Assembly: GCF_000196895.1 (NCBI RefSeq)
Contig: NC_014299.1
Location: forward strand, 299,535 to 363,534
Origin: Halalkalicoccus jeotgali B3
GTDB lineage: Archaea > Halobacteriota > Halobacteria > Halobacteriales > Halalkalicoccaceae
Length of the DNA stretch: 64,000 nucleotides
Direction of reading: 5' to 3'
Shown one piece after another: positions 44,349 to 53,578 of the stretch. The translations under genes and the position numbers were made by a program. Position 1 is the stretch's first letter; every line of letters begins with the position of its first letter. The notes beneath the pieces were generated by a model. That model worked only from the letters and a program-made list of their open reading frames with translations. It was not told where the DNA came from and ran no database searches.

Positions 44349-47344
44349 TGGGACTTTTCAATCGATCCACCAGCGACAGTACCGAAACGAATGAAAACGA
44401 TACTGAATCCAATACTCCCCAATCAAGCGAACAGGACTACGACCCTACAAGGCCCACGATCATCAACGGCAAAGAATGGGCAATCGAGCGTATTGCTCCC
44501 GTCTCCGGGGAGCTCGAAACCTACGCTGGTGAGTGGCCCAGAGCAATGGTTGAGAACGCTCAGTACGAACCATCCCAACCCGTCTGGGTCGGGTGTTCCG
44601 AGCGCACCGGTCGGGAATTCGGCGTCGAGTTCTCCCGGACCTTCCGCCATATCGCCTACCTTGGCAGCACGGGGACAGGGAAAACAACCGCCATCTACAA
44701 CAGCGTGACCCAGCTGATGAGGGGCGGCCATGGCGTCGCGATCGTCGATCCAAAGGGTGACGATATCTATGATCTCCTACGACGGGTCCCGAAATGGCGC
44801 TGGGACGACGTCGTCTACGTCGACCTCGGCGCGGACTACTACTCACTGGAAGATGAGGAAACAGGAGAGGACGTTCCCTACCAGATCGGATTCAATATCC
44901 TCGACACCTACCACGAGCCTGACGAACCTGGCTTCGACGAGGAGATCGAGTGGATCGTCGCTGACCTGATCGAGTTGCTCGCGGCGGGAGAGTACTGGGG
45001 CCCACGGATGGATCGCATCGCGAAAAACATGATTCGGGGAATGGCCCGCCATGAAGAGGAGTTCACGATCATCGAGATCTACTACGCCTTGCTCGAAGAG
45101 GAAAATCGCCAGCAGTACGCGGACCTAATCGGCGATTCGATCGATGACGATGACATCATGTTCCTCGAGGGGTTCACCCGCCGGATCGCCGAGGAACTCA
45201 GTGACGACGAGCTTGACCCACTGTTGGGACGACTGAAAGACTGGGTCGAGAATCCGATCACGCGGAAGATCATCGCGATGCGGGGTGCCGAGGTCACTCT
45301 TGGCCAAATCGTCAACGAACAGAAGATCCTCATCGTCAATAACGACCTCCCAAAGGAAGCGAAGATCATGACTGCTAATGCGGTTGTGAGTGGGATCTGG
45401 ACCGCTGTTACCTCTCGGAAGGATCCCTCCGAACAGCAGATGATGGAACTGGCTGGCATGGACGACGTCGGCAGCGAGTATGCGCCCTTCTTCCTCGCGA
45501 TCGATGAGTGTCACTCAGTGCTGACCGATGGCGACGAGATCGAGACGATGCTCATGGAAGCCCGTTCGAAGAAACTTGGGTTGATGCTCTCGACGCAGGT
45601 CCTCAGGTCGCTCCCGGACGATGCGGCGGACGCAATTATCTCTAATTGCAACACGATCCTCTCACTCACGCCGAATCATCCCGAAGAGGCGCGCGAAATC
45701 GCGAACCGATTCGGTGGCATGGATACTGAGGATCTCCAGCGAACGCCCGACTACCACGCCCAGACGCAGCTCAATAGTGAGGATGATCCGTTCCTAGCGA
45801 AACTGATCCCACCCTATCCGCCACGCCACACGATCGAAGAAGCATACGAGTTGATCGTGACCTCGCTTGAGAACTACGGTTCACCGGTCCAGAGCGGCGA
45901 GGAGATTCTCGAGGAGATGCACTTTGATGCTGGCGGAGCTATATCAGCAAACTCAGCTGGCGAATCGGCCGCTCATGCGGCTACCGAAAAACAAGCCGAT
46001 ATCACAAGCGATCCGGCCGAACAGGCGCTGTACGAAGCAATCTACACGGTCCAGATCAAGCGTGATGCGATTGGAGCGTTCGTCGAGAGTGCGGCTGTCA
46101 AAGACGAATGGCGCCGCCGCGTTGGTGAGCTCGGCTTCTCCTCGGAAGTCTCGAACGTCATCGAACAAGCCCCCGACGAGTATCTCGAACGCAAGCGTCG
46201 CAATGGAACGTCAGTAATCCGCGTCACTCCTGAAGGTCGGGAGTATGCGGGATTACAGCAGGATACGGGCAGCAGTGCCAGTGGTGGCGGCGACGAACAC
46301 CGCTGGGTGCTTACCGAAGCCTACCGAGCGTTCACGAAGTTGGGTGCCTACGTCGAACTTCCCACACAGGAAGGAGCGGAAGATCCGGATGGAATCGCAG
46401 ACCTCCCGATTGATCCGATGACTGCACAGGATCCACGTGAGATGCATCAGCGCGAGAAACAACTGCAAGAAGAGTATCCTCGTCTATACGAGCTTACCGA
46501 TGGATTGAACATCAGCATCGAGGCCGAAACCTCAACCCTGAAAAAGCCGATGCAGACGCTCACGAACCTGCGGAAAGCGATCGATGAGCACAAACTCTGC
46601 GTGTTCGCCTGCAAAGACGGGACGGCAAATCACGAGCAGTTCGATTACTGGCCTCGACGAGGCGAAGGGATCATCTACGATACGACCGGAAGAGGCGCGA
46701 ACCGGACAATCGATTACGATCAGCTCACCTTTGCAGCAGACATCGACAAGCAAGGCAACCGGACGTTCTACAACAAGGGTGCGACGCTGGAACTCGAAGA
46801 GGACGTCTATGCAGTGCGAAAGCGTGACAACGAGGACGTAGTATGGCGCGAAGATGGCGAGGAGATCGTGATGGGCGGCTCAAATGGCAGAGAGTACACT
46901 CGCTTCGAGAATCCCGAGATGGTTGCTAATCCAGAGCGCTCTACTGTTCCCGCCTACTACACCACAGATGAGGACACGGGTGACTATATCGTCCGGTCAC
47001 ACGGCGAGAAGTTCACTTACGGCTCGAACGAGGAGATGACTGCCGACTGGATGGTGGTCCGTGCCCCGTTCATCCCGGAACTCGAATTCGAGCGGCAGCC
47101 AACTCCCGATGACTTCTGCTTTGTCGTCTTCCCCGACGAAGATAACGAGAAATATGATAAGCCGATGGTCTGTGAGCGTGGTGAGATCAAGCCACTGCTA
47201 ACAAGAGATCGATCGTGGAGTACACCGAACTCGTCAGTCGACGTCCCACAGTCTGAATCGGAACAGCAGGAGGCCTCTCCTTCTGACGAGAGCCACGAAG
47301 AAGCCACCACGTCCGATAGAGAGGGAGGGTTCTCCTCGTTATAG
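44348..47344 (+). CDS. VirD4/TraG-like type IV coupling ATPase
   Basis: 998 residues. Walker A IAYLGSTGTGKTTAIYN (near 103-118) is followed by GHGVAIVDPKGDDIYDLL. A Walker B-type FFLAIDECHSVL (near 380) precedes MLMEARSKKLGLMLSTQVLR, the arrangement of coupling proteins that carry the DNA-relaxase complex to the channel. Unlike bacterial VirD4 there is no N-terminal membrane anchor. A winged-helix-like segment lies near 560-635, and a long C-terminal extension (650-998) is rich in acidic residues and beta structure. It is the last gene of the block. Confidence 0.8.
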   Translation: MGLFNRSTSDSTETNENDTESNTPQSSEQDYDPTRPTIINGKEWAIERIAPVSGELETYAGEWPRAMVENAQYEPSQPVWVGCSERTGREFGVEFSRTFRHIAYLGSTGTGKTTAIYNSVTQLMRGGHGVAIVDPKGDDIYDLLRRVPKWRWDDVVYVDLGADYYSLEDEETGEDVPYQIGFNILDTYHEPDEPGFDEEIEWIVADLIELLAAGEYWGPRMDRIAKNMIRGMARHEEEFTIIEIYYALLEEENRQQYADLIGDSIDDDDIMFLEGFTRRIAEELSDDELDPLLGRLKDWVENPITRKIIAMRGAEVTLGQIVNEQKILIVNNDLPKEAKIMTANAVVSGIWTAVTSRKDPSEQQMMELAGMDDVGSEYAPFFLAIDECHSVLTDGDEIETMLMEARSKKLGLMLSTQVLRSLPDDAADAIISNCNTILSLTPNHPEEAREIANRFGGMDTEDLQRTPDYHAQTQLNSEDDPFLAKLIPPYPPRHTIEEAYELIVTSLENYGSPVQSGEEILEEMHFDAGGAISANSAGESAAHAATEKQADITSDPAEQALYEAIYTVQIKRDAIGAFVESAAVKDEWRRRVGELGFSSEVSNVIEQAPDEYLERKRRNGTSVIRVTPEGREYAGLQQDTGSSASGGGDEHRWVLTEAYRAFTKLGAYVELPTQEGAEDPDGIADLPIDPMTAQDPREMHQREKQLQEEYPRLYELTDGLNISIEAETSTLKKPMQTLTNLRKAIDEHKLCVFACKDGTANHEQFDYWPRRGEGIIYDTTGRGANRTIDYDQLTFAADIDKQGNRTFYNKGATLELEEDVYAVRKRDNEDVVWREDGEEIVMGGSNGREYTRFENPEMVANPERSTVPAYYTTDEDTGDYIVRSHGEKFTYGSNEEMTADWMVVRAPFIPELEFERQPTPDDFCFVVFPDEDNEKYDKPMVCERGEIKPLLTRDRSWSTPNSSVDVPQSESEQQEASPSDESHEEATTSDREGGFSSL

Positions 47345-47355
47345 GAAATGGGTTG

Positions 47356-47964
47356 CTACGACTCCCGATGATGCTGTTCGACGAGTTCTTCGACTTCGTC
47401 CGCTGAGTACTCGAGCTCGTCCATAACAATATCGCGTAGGGCGAGCATCCCCGCCCGAATCAATTCATATTCCTCTCGTTCCCCCTCATCCCAGGCGCCG
47501 AATGACTCGTTCTCGAAGGCAGCGACAGCGGCGCCGATCTCGCCGATCGATTCACTCCGGTCAGCATTGTCTGTCGTACTGCCCCCCTCGAGTTGTGCTT
47601 CGACCTCGGAGAGGCGGCTATCGAGCGACTCAACAGTCGCAGTGAGTTGTTCTAGCTGAGCCGGGATATCTTCGACTGTGAAGTCCTCATCACGGGCCTC
47701 AAGAATCTGCTGTCCGAGCTCCTGGCCCGCGTCTGTCAGCGTGATTTCCTTGGGGGCGACTGAGGCATCATCAGTAGCTGGCTGTGCAACAGTCACGAGG
47801 TCAGCGGGGGCCAATTTATTTTCAATCCGATACAAAATTTTGCGGTTGTCGTCGATGGGCGTCGTCTCTCTTACTTGTGTACTGGTCAGGGTCTGCTCGT
47901 GCTCGAAGAGCGTCCGAATAATCTCTTGGGATTGCCAATCGAGATCACGGTCAGTAGCGCTCAT
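47356..47964 (-). CDS. winged-helix/coiled-coil protein of the transfer module
   Basis: 202 residues. Residues about 8-75 form a winged helix (SQEIIRTLFEHEQTLTSTQV, LYRIENKL, with the EITLTDAGQELG wing), followed by a coiled coil (about 100-130, LEQLTATVESLDSRLSEVEAQL) and a helical C-terminus. It is convergent with the VirD4-like gene with 11 bases between. The large noncoding region starts right at its 5' end, so it may bind there. Confidence 0.65.
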   Translation of the reverse strand: MSATDRDLDWQSQEIIRTLFEHEQTLTSTQVRETTPIDDNRKILYRIENKLAPADLVTVAQPATDDASVAPKEITLTDAGQELGQQILEARDEDFTVEDIPAQLEQLTATVESLDSRLSEVEAQLEGGSTTDNADRSESIGEIGAAVAAFENESFGAWDEGEREEYELIRAGMLALRDIVMDELEYSADEVEELVEQHHRES

Positions 47965-49637
47965 AGAGAACCATCTAGTTCCTGAGTAATAAATTAACTG
48001 CCTCGAAAAATGGCCTCGGCAAAACAGGCTCTAATTTCGAGAGTGAAATTTGAGGGGGCAGTCGAGGGGTTTCGAGGGTGAAATAATAGCGCGTCTCTCT
48101 ATAGTAGTATAGGTACCCAGTAGGTCGAAAAAGAGGATACCTCCAGGGGCTGGTGCACAAGCGAGCTAACAAACCCTCAGGAAGCTTAAATGAACCAGCG
48201 AAGAGAGACCACTGGGAGTCCACATCGAGACAGAAAGGCCGGGAGTCAAACCAAACTCAAATAAGGGGAGTCCCAAGAATGAACTCACCGAAACAAGAGT
48301 AGCTCTCACAGCACTGAACTAGACAACAAAAGAAGACACCTACTCGATCCGAGAAAAGATAAATGGCTCTGAAAAGGCGATGAAAGAGAGTCGATTCAGC
48401 ACCGATGACATGGAAGGCGATACAGCAGCAATGAGGAGTCGATCAGCACGAAACCAAGGTATCTTCACCTCGATAGCCGCGCGTCTCAAAAACTATCGGA
48501 AGAGAGATCTGTTCATCGGAAGCGCTGTGTCAAACAGAACAGTAGCAAGCTGAGTCCAGTACTCCGGATAGTCGGTACTCCCGCTGGTACAGAAGACTAT
48601 AGAATAGACGACAGAGAGGCACCACGAGCTCCGCATTGCTTAGTAGGTGAGCGTGCACTGACAGGGGTCCAATAAGAGCGAAGCAAGTGGGGGGTCCCCA
48701 CGAATGAGACTGGAAAACAGTGGAGGTGCCTCGAGGCAAAATCTCCAAATAGATTTCAGCATTGCCTGGGTATCCATCCGTCTTCAAAGAGGGGTACCTC
48801 ATTAGCGAAATAAGGCACAAGCAATCATCGACAGACAGCCGCGTCAGTGACAGTCGAAACACCACTAGCCGGATCGACGATGCCACAGCCAGCTAAACTA
48901 CACAGAAGAAGGCAGTGCCGAAGCACCCGTCGTCTCCGCAGTGCCAGGACGAGACTGAATGATATCACCAATAGAAGCAAGATACCACCACAGGACAGCT
49001 ATCCGACTCCCAAGGCGGGCTAGTGCCCCTCACCGAGAAAACCGATGCGAGTGGCAGTACTTCCAGGATCTGGTAGAGATAGTAGTGCGAATCAATCTAT
49101 GACGTGGGACTCCCAGTAGGCAGTAGCCCCCTGACTCCCCAGTTGAGCTGTGTGGGAACGACGGTAGCGGTGCTCAGACCCTAATGGTATTTTCAGTGGT
49201 CGCTGTTGGTAAAGAGTAGGTGACTTCCCGTAGCACTACTGAGATAGCGTTCTACTCTGGCCGTTGGGACATGCTATGAGTATCCGAAAGGTGAGAAGAG
49301 TGCCTCTGACACTGAGAGAGCAGGGCGACACCCTATTGTCAGTCTATCACCTATTAAAAGTTCTCATTGCCTTGCATGGTCTGGAGTGCTCTCTGTATTG
49401 ATCGGTAACAGTGAGCTGAGAACAGTGGACCCCATGCGAGCTGTAGTGTGGGGACCCCAGTCTGCTCTTAGTGACGGTGGACCCCTACTCTATCGAAACG
49501 CGATCTTTCGAAGTTTCAGCTCACCATGGAACTACCGTATGAGCCGGCTCCTCAAACGAATGTACCTCAGTATCTACTCAAAACAAACAATTACTGGCGT
49601 GAGATCAGCCTGTTCATGCACACTGAGCTGTCGCTGC
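47965..49637. other. 1.67 kb apparently noncoding region
   Basis: All open frames here are short, overlapping and lack the acidic composition and codon bias of the neighbours. The longest, 118 codons at 48530-48886 on the minus strand, is Ser/Leu/Cys-rich and looks spurious. The region holds direct repeats near 48035-48084 and recurring GGGGACCCC- or GGGAGTCCC-like motifs. Candidate roles: origin of transfer, regulatory or structured RNA, or decayed DNA. Confidence 0.5.
48035..48084. repeat. direct repeat TTTCGAGRGTGAAAT x2
   Basis: TTTCGAGAGTGAAAT (48035-48049) and TTTCGAGGGTGAAAT (48070-48084) differ at one base and start 35 bases apart. They lie about 70-120 bases upstream of the winged-helix gene starting at 47964, where iterons or operators would be expected. 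Confidence 0.5.
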
Positions 49638-50237
49638 TTAGAGTATGGGCTCAGAGCCCAGTTGCTCGGCGAGGTCGACGAGATCGTCAGCGATGACGTC
49701 GTATGCTGACTGGGAGGGGCGCTCGACATCGTCAGCCCGCTCTGGTCCCCACTCAAAGGGCCGGTGGACATAGGCGGTTCGAAGTCCTACTTCACGGCTC
49801 GCTTCGAGATCCCGCTCGTGGGCCGCGACCATCATGACCTCTGCTGGCTGGAGATCAAGGTAGTCGACTGCGGTCAGATAGGCCTCTTCGTCGGGCTTGT
49901 AGTGACCCGAGAGTTCGGCCGACAGAATGAGATCCCACGGGATGCCAGTCCGCTTGGCAATGTTGGTGAGAAGTCGTATGTGGCCGTTCGATAATGGGGC
50001 GATAAGGTACTCCGATCGAAGCTGAATGAGGCCCGGGATCGAATCGGGCCAGGGACCGAGGACTAATCGCCGGCCATGAGCAACGAAAAATCTAGGTCTC
50101 TTGCCTGGCGTCGTGGGGTAAGCAGGTACGTGATATGGCCGTTGAAGACGGTTTTCGTCTTCCTCGCAGAAGAGCCACAGTACGGGTTGGCGATCAAACG
50201 CACCCTCGAAGCCTACTCTGATGACGAGGTCAATCAC
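49638..50237 (-). pseudogene. haloacid dehalogenase-like hydrolase, N-terminally truncated
   Basis: The frame to about 50070 matches the cap-to-C-terminal part of type II haloacid dehalogenases: PWPDSIPGLIQLRSEYLIAP, LSNGHIRLLTNIAKR, HYKPDEEAYLTAVDYL, VMMVAAHERDLEASREVGLR. The first roughly 95 residues, with the nucleophilic Asp motif, are missing. Upstream codons (to 50237) are unrelated and overlap the PadR frame on the other strand. It cannot be catalytic as it stands. Confidence 0.7.
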
Positions 50238-50449
50238 GGACGGTTGTATCCCAACCTCGACTCGCTCGTTCAGGAGGGATACATCGAGAAGAGCGCACTC
50301 GACAAACGCACTAACCAGTACAAACTGACCGATGAGGGGACGATCTCCTGCTACGCCAGCTCGACTGGCGACTCTCGAAACTCGTGATCAACGAGGATCG
50401 GGCAGCCGAAGTGTCCGTTGCGACTGATAGCGACCCTTCGGCAGTGTGA
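50076..50449 (+). pseudogene. PadR-family regulator, frameshifted
   Basis: FLAEEPQYGLAIKRTLEAYS and HGRLYPNLDSLVQEGYIEKS with TNQYKLTDEG are the PadR winged helix. The first 30 residues are not typical of the family. Near 50342 the frame breaks. In the shifted frame the normal ending resumes (LLLRQLDWRLSKLVINEDRA) and stops at 50449. The uncorrected frame stops at 50387. Its junction with the truncated HAD gene suggests an old rearrangement point. Confidence 0.65.
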
Positions 50450-50450
50450 A

Positions 50451-51272
50451 CTACTCTGCCGCCGTTCCGGCCACGGAGGCGTCACCGTCTAGTTCGCTAC
50501 CCATCATCATCTGAATCATCGACTCCTGGTCAAGCCTGTCGATGTCTTCCACCCCGACGAGTCGTCCCGAGGCGAGGACGGCGGCGCGGTCCGCGACCTC
50601 GAAGACCTCTTCGAGGTTGTGATCGACCAGAAGTACCGTTCGACCCTGTTCTTTTAGCCGTTCGATCAGGTTCAGGATCCGATCGGCGGCTTCGACCGAA
50701 AGTGCGCTGGTCGGCTCGTCCATGATGACGATATCGGGATCGGATTCGATCGCTCTCGCGATAGCGACTGACTGCTGTTGTCCCCCCGAAAGGTCGCCGC
50801 AGTCGGCGTTGGGATCAATTTCCATTCCGAGTTCATTGAGGACTTTGTCGGCCTGTCGCTCCATCTCGTCGTCGTCGACGATCCGGAGCCACTCGCCGAG
50901 CTTGCCTTCGACGAGCGGTTCCTTCCCCAGAAACACGTTTTCTTTGACCGTTCGATTCGGTGCGATGGCCAGATCCTGATAAACCGTTGCGATACCGGCA
51001 GCCTCGGCGTCTTCGTAGCTGCCGAAATTCGCTTCCTGTCCATTCACGTAGAACATCCCTCGAGTAGGATCGTTGACCCCCGACAGGATCTTGATCAGCG
51101 TCGACTTGCCGGCACCGTTGTCGCCCATCAGTGCGAGCACTTCGTTTTCTCGTACGGCGAAGGAGACGTCGTCGAGTGCCTGAATCGCCCCGTAGGCCTT
51201 CGAGAGCCCGTCGAGTTCAAGTACGGTGCTCTCCATCACGTTTTCGCTCTCGGATCGTTGCTTTGCAGTCAT
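50451..51272 (-). CDS. sugar ABC transporter ATP-binding protein
   Basis: 273 residues with a single nucleotide-binding domain: Walker A GDNGAGKST (50-58), signature LSGGQQQ (161-167), Walker B IVIMDEPTSA (181-190), and the H-loop in LLVDHNLEEV. The one-domain form resembles FrcA-type fructose importers and differs from the tandem RbsA. The start ATG at 51272 lies two bases after the permease stop; 51284 is an alternative. It energises the importer of the 50.4-53.5 kb operon. Confidence 0.9.
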   Translation of the reverse strand: MTAKQRSESENVMESTVLELDGLSKAYGAIQALDDVSFAVRENEVLALMGDNGAGKSTLIKILSGVNDPTRGMFYVNGQEANFGSYEDAEAAGIATVYQDLAIAPNRTVKENVFLGKEPLVEGKLGEWLRIVDDDEMERQADKVLNELGMEIDPNADCGDLSGGQQQSVAIARAIESDPDIVIMDEPTSALSVEAADRILNLIERLKEQGRTVLLVDHNLEEVFEVADRAAVLASGRLVGVEDIDRLDQESMIQMMMGSELDGDASVAGTAAE

Positions 51273-51274
51273 AA

Positions 51275-52252
51275 TTACAGCCATTCTCCCGATTGCTCTT
51301 CGGCGCGAAGTGCGACCGCGAGGATGATCACAATCCCGCGGAAGAACTCCTGATGGGACGTTCCGAATCCGTGCAACAACAGGCCATTGTCGATCACCGA
51401 CAACAGCAGCGCACCGATGATCGTTCCGGTGACCCAACCGCGACCTCCGAACAGCGACGTCCCGCCGAGAATTACCGCGGCGATCACGGCGAGTTCGATG
51501 CCCATACCCATGTCGGGACGCGCAGCACTCAGGCGGCCGATCATTAGCAATCCGGCGAACCCGGCGAGCGTACCAGTAACCCCGAGCGTTGTCAGTTTCA
51601 CTTTCGCAGTATCGATGCCGTTGTACCTAGCCGCCTGCGAGTCGTCGCCCGTCGTGTAGATGTGACGGCCGAACCGAGTGTATGACAGTACGTAGTGGAC
51701 GAGCACGACGGCGAGGCCCGCCCAGATAACGATCGCTGGTATCGGTCCGATAGACCCCGCGAAGACATTGAAGAACCCGGGATCGCGGACGACGATCGTT
51801 TCGGTTCCGGTGACGATCAGGGCGGCTCCGCGCGCCGCCGCCAACATGCCCAGCGTCACGAGGAACGACGGAATCCCGAAGTAAACCGTGAAAAAGCCGT
51901 TCGTCAGTCCGACTATCGTTCCGACGCCCAGCGCGACGACGACGGCTCCGATCCAACCGAAGCCAGCGTTCAGCGCCATCGCCGCGAGCACCGCGCTGAG
52001 GGCCATTACCGACCCGACGGAGACGTCTATCTCCGCGCTGATAATCACCATGGTCAAACCCACGCCCAGCACGGCGACGACAGCCGTCTGTCTGGCGATA
52101 TTCAGCAAATTTTCGATCGTCAGGAAGTACGACGACGTGAGGCTGAACAGCCCCATCAGCGCGAGCAACGAGACGAGGACGATGTGATCTCTCCACGACA
52201 GCTGGCCGAGATTGAGGACTCTATCGAAGACTTCGATGTTCTGTGAACTCAT
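51275..52252 (-). CDS. sugar ABC transporter permease (RbsC family)
   Basis: 325 residues with eight to ten membrane helices. The GLTMVIISAEIDVSVGSVMALSA segment and RFGRHIYTTGDDSQAARYNGID are the RbsC/FrcB signature. As a homodimer it would form the membrane channel. It lies 36 bases after the binding-protein gene and 2 bases before the ATPase. Confidence 0.9.
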   Translation of the reverse strand: MSSQNIEVFDRVLNLGQLSWRDHIVLVSLLALMGLFSLTSSYFLTIENLLNIARQTAVVAVLGVGLTMVIISAEIDVSVGSVMALSAVLAAMALNAGFGWIGAVVVALGVGTIVGLTNGFFTVYFGIPSFLVTLGMLAAARGAALIVTGTETIVVRDPGFFNVFAGSIGPIPAIVIWAGLAVVLVHYVLSYTRFGRHIYTTGDDSQAARYNGIDTAKVKLTTLGVTGTLAGFAGLLMIGRLSAARPDMGMGIELAVIAAVILGGTSLFGGRGWVTGTIIGALLLSVIDNGLLLHGFGTSHQEFFRGIVIILAVALRAEEQSGEWL

Positions 52253-52288
52253 GTGTTGACTGTATCAGTTGGTCGTTTGTTGGTCAAT

Positions 52289-53464
52289 TCAGTCATCGAG
52301 GTGTTGCGTGATGTCTTCTGACGGTTTATCGTTGAACACTTGCTCGTATGCCTCCACGAGGTTGTGCCGCAAAACTGCGATCGGCTGGAATGCGACGTAC
52401 GGCGGCGTGTCGTTGCCCAGTAGCGCGTGACCGGTCATGTTCGCTTCCGCGACGCCCTGGTCGTACGGTCGCTGGGAACCGAGTCCGACGATCGGACCTT
52501 CCGCCGCCATGATCTCTGCCGATCGTTTCCCAAGGTCGGCCGCGGTAACTCCGACGTCACGGCCGGCCTCGTCGATCGCACTCGCCGTCTCCGCCGCCGG
52601 CGGGTTGTCCCAGATCGCGTAGATGCCGTCCAGATCCGGATTGGCCTGAAGCATGTTCTGGGCAATGCTGTAGGCCCCGTCCGGATCGTCGACGAACCCG
52701 TTTTCCGCGACGATCTCTACATCCGGGTACTCGTCATTGAAGACGTCCCGAACCCCGGCTTCACGTTCGTCGTTCACGTACATATCGGCTTCGTGGGTAA
52801 TAAGACCGACCTGGCCCTCGCCGACGACCTCTGCGAGGATCCGCCCTGCGATAGTCCCGATCCCACGGTTGTCCGCTGCAACCCCACCAGCGTATTCGTG
52901 GGGGTGATCGAAGCCGTCCGGAACGTTGTCGATGAAGATAACCTCGACGTCGCGCTCGGCGAGTTGACGATACGATTCCTCTGTCACCGTCGCGTCGACG
53001 GGAATCGAAACGACGGCGTCGATCTCCTCGGCCTGTCCGGCGAGCGTTTCGAGCACGTCCACTTGCTGGGAAGCGTCCATCTCCGCCCCGTAGACGCCCT
53101 CGACTTCGACGCCCAGTTCTTCGAACCTCGTTTCTAGCCCCTCGCGCTGGAGCCTCGTCCACGCGGTACGGAGGTAGTGGAACACGATCGAGACGGTGTA
53201 GTCGCCCTCCTGGAGTTCTTCGACCTCGGCGTCCGAAAGCTCGACCGCTTCCGGCTCCGAGGGTTCGTTACCCTGCGGACCGTCACCAACGAGTCCGTCC
53301 GGTTCGATTTCGGCGAGGTCGAGTTCGACGTGCAGATCCGCCGTGCTCGTCTCGTCGCCGCCACCAGTACAGCCTGCAACGCCGGTTAACAGCCCGGCCG
53401 CTCCGGTTGCTTTTAGGAACGTTCTACGGCCTATGCTATTCAACTGCGAGTTAACCTCTCGCAT
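52289..53464 (-). CDS. sugar ABC transporter substrate-binding lipoprotein
   Basis: 391 residues from the ATG at 53464. A Tat signal (GRRTFLK, Arg13-Arg14) and lipobox GVAGC (Cys32) anchor it outside the membrane. The rest is a periplasmic-binding-protein type I fold of the RbsB group (TVSIVFHYLRTAWTRLQ, DAVVSIPVDATVTEESYRQL, VIFIDNVPDG, NPDLDGIYAIWDN). It heads the three-gene importer operon. Its minus-strand TATA (53491-53496) is 27-32 bases from the ATG, so the mRNA is probably leaderless. A close paralog without signal is at 59423-60478. Confidence 0.92.
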   Translation of the reverse strand: MREVNSQLNSIGRRTFLKATGAAGLLTGVAGCTGGGDETSTADLHVELDLAEIEPDGLVGDGPQGNEPSEPEAVELSDAEVEELQEGDYTVSIVFHYLRTAWTRLQREGLETRFEELGVEVEGVYGAEMDASQQVDVLETLAGQAEEIDAVVSIPVDATVTEESYRQLAERDVEVIFIDNVPDGFDHPHEYAGGVAADNRGIGTIAGRILAEVVGEGQVGLITHEADMYVNDEREAGVRDVFNDEYPDVEIVAENGFVDDPDGAYSIAQNMLQANPDLDGIYAIWDNPPAAETASAIDEAGRDVGVTAADLGKRSAEIMAAEGPIVGLGSQRPYDQGVAEANMTGHALLGNDTPPYVAFQPIAVLRHNLVEAYEQVFNDKPSEDITQHLDD

Positions 53465-53578
53465 AATAATCTGTAGCGCAAACACGGTACTTATACTTTT
53501 GCATCATAGATCATAGAATAGGAAGGACGATAGTGAAGAGTCAGGCATCGTACTTTATTTTTGAATTATAGTTGAGGG
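53465..53578. promoter_or_regulatory. divergent promoters of the sugar importer and epimerase
   Basis: The minus-strand TATA at 53491-53496 serves the binding-protein gene. The plus-strand CTTTATTT at 53553-53560 serves the epimerase at 53579. Between them ATCATAG is repeated directly (53503-53509 and 53510-53516), preceded by TTTTGCAT. A similar ATCATGCAAAG lies just upstream of the IclR start (60636), so both may share a regulator. Confidence 0.45.

Noticed and set aside
48530..48886. 118-codon minus-strand frame in the noncoding block
   Set aside because: Ser/Leu/Cys-rich, not acidic, no domain and no promoter or neighbour support.
34590..50449. Complete integrative conjugative element
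   Set aside because: No integrase, relaxase, att repeats or tRNA target were found, so only a transfer-type module is claimed.
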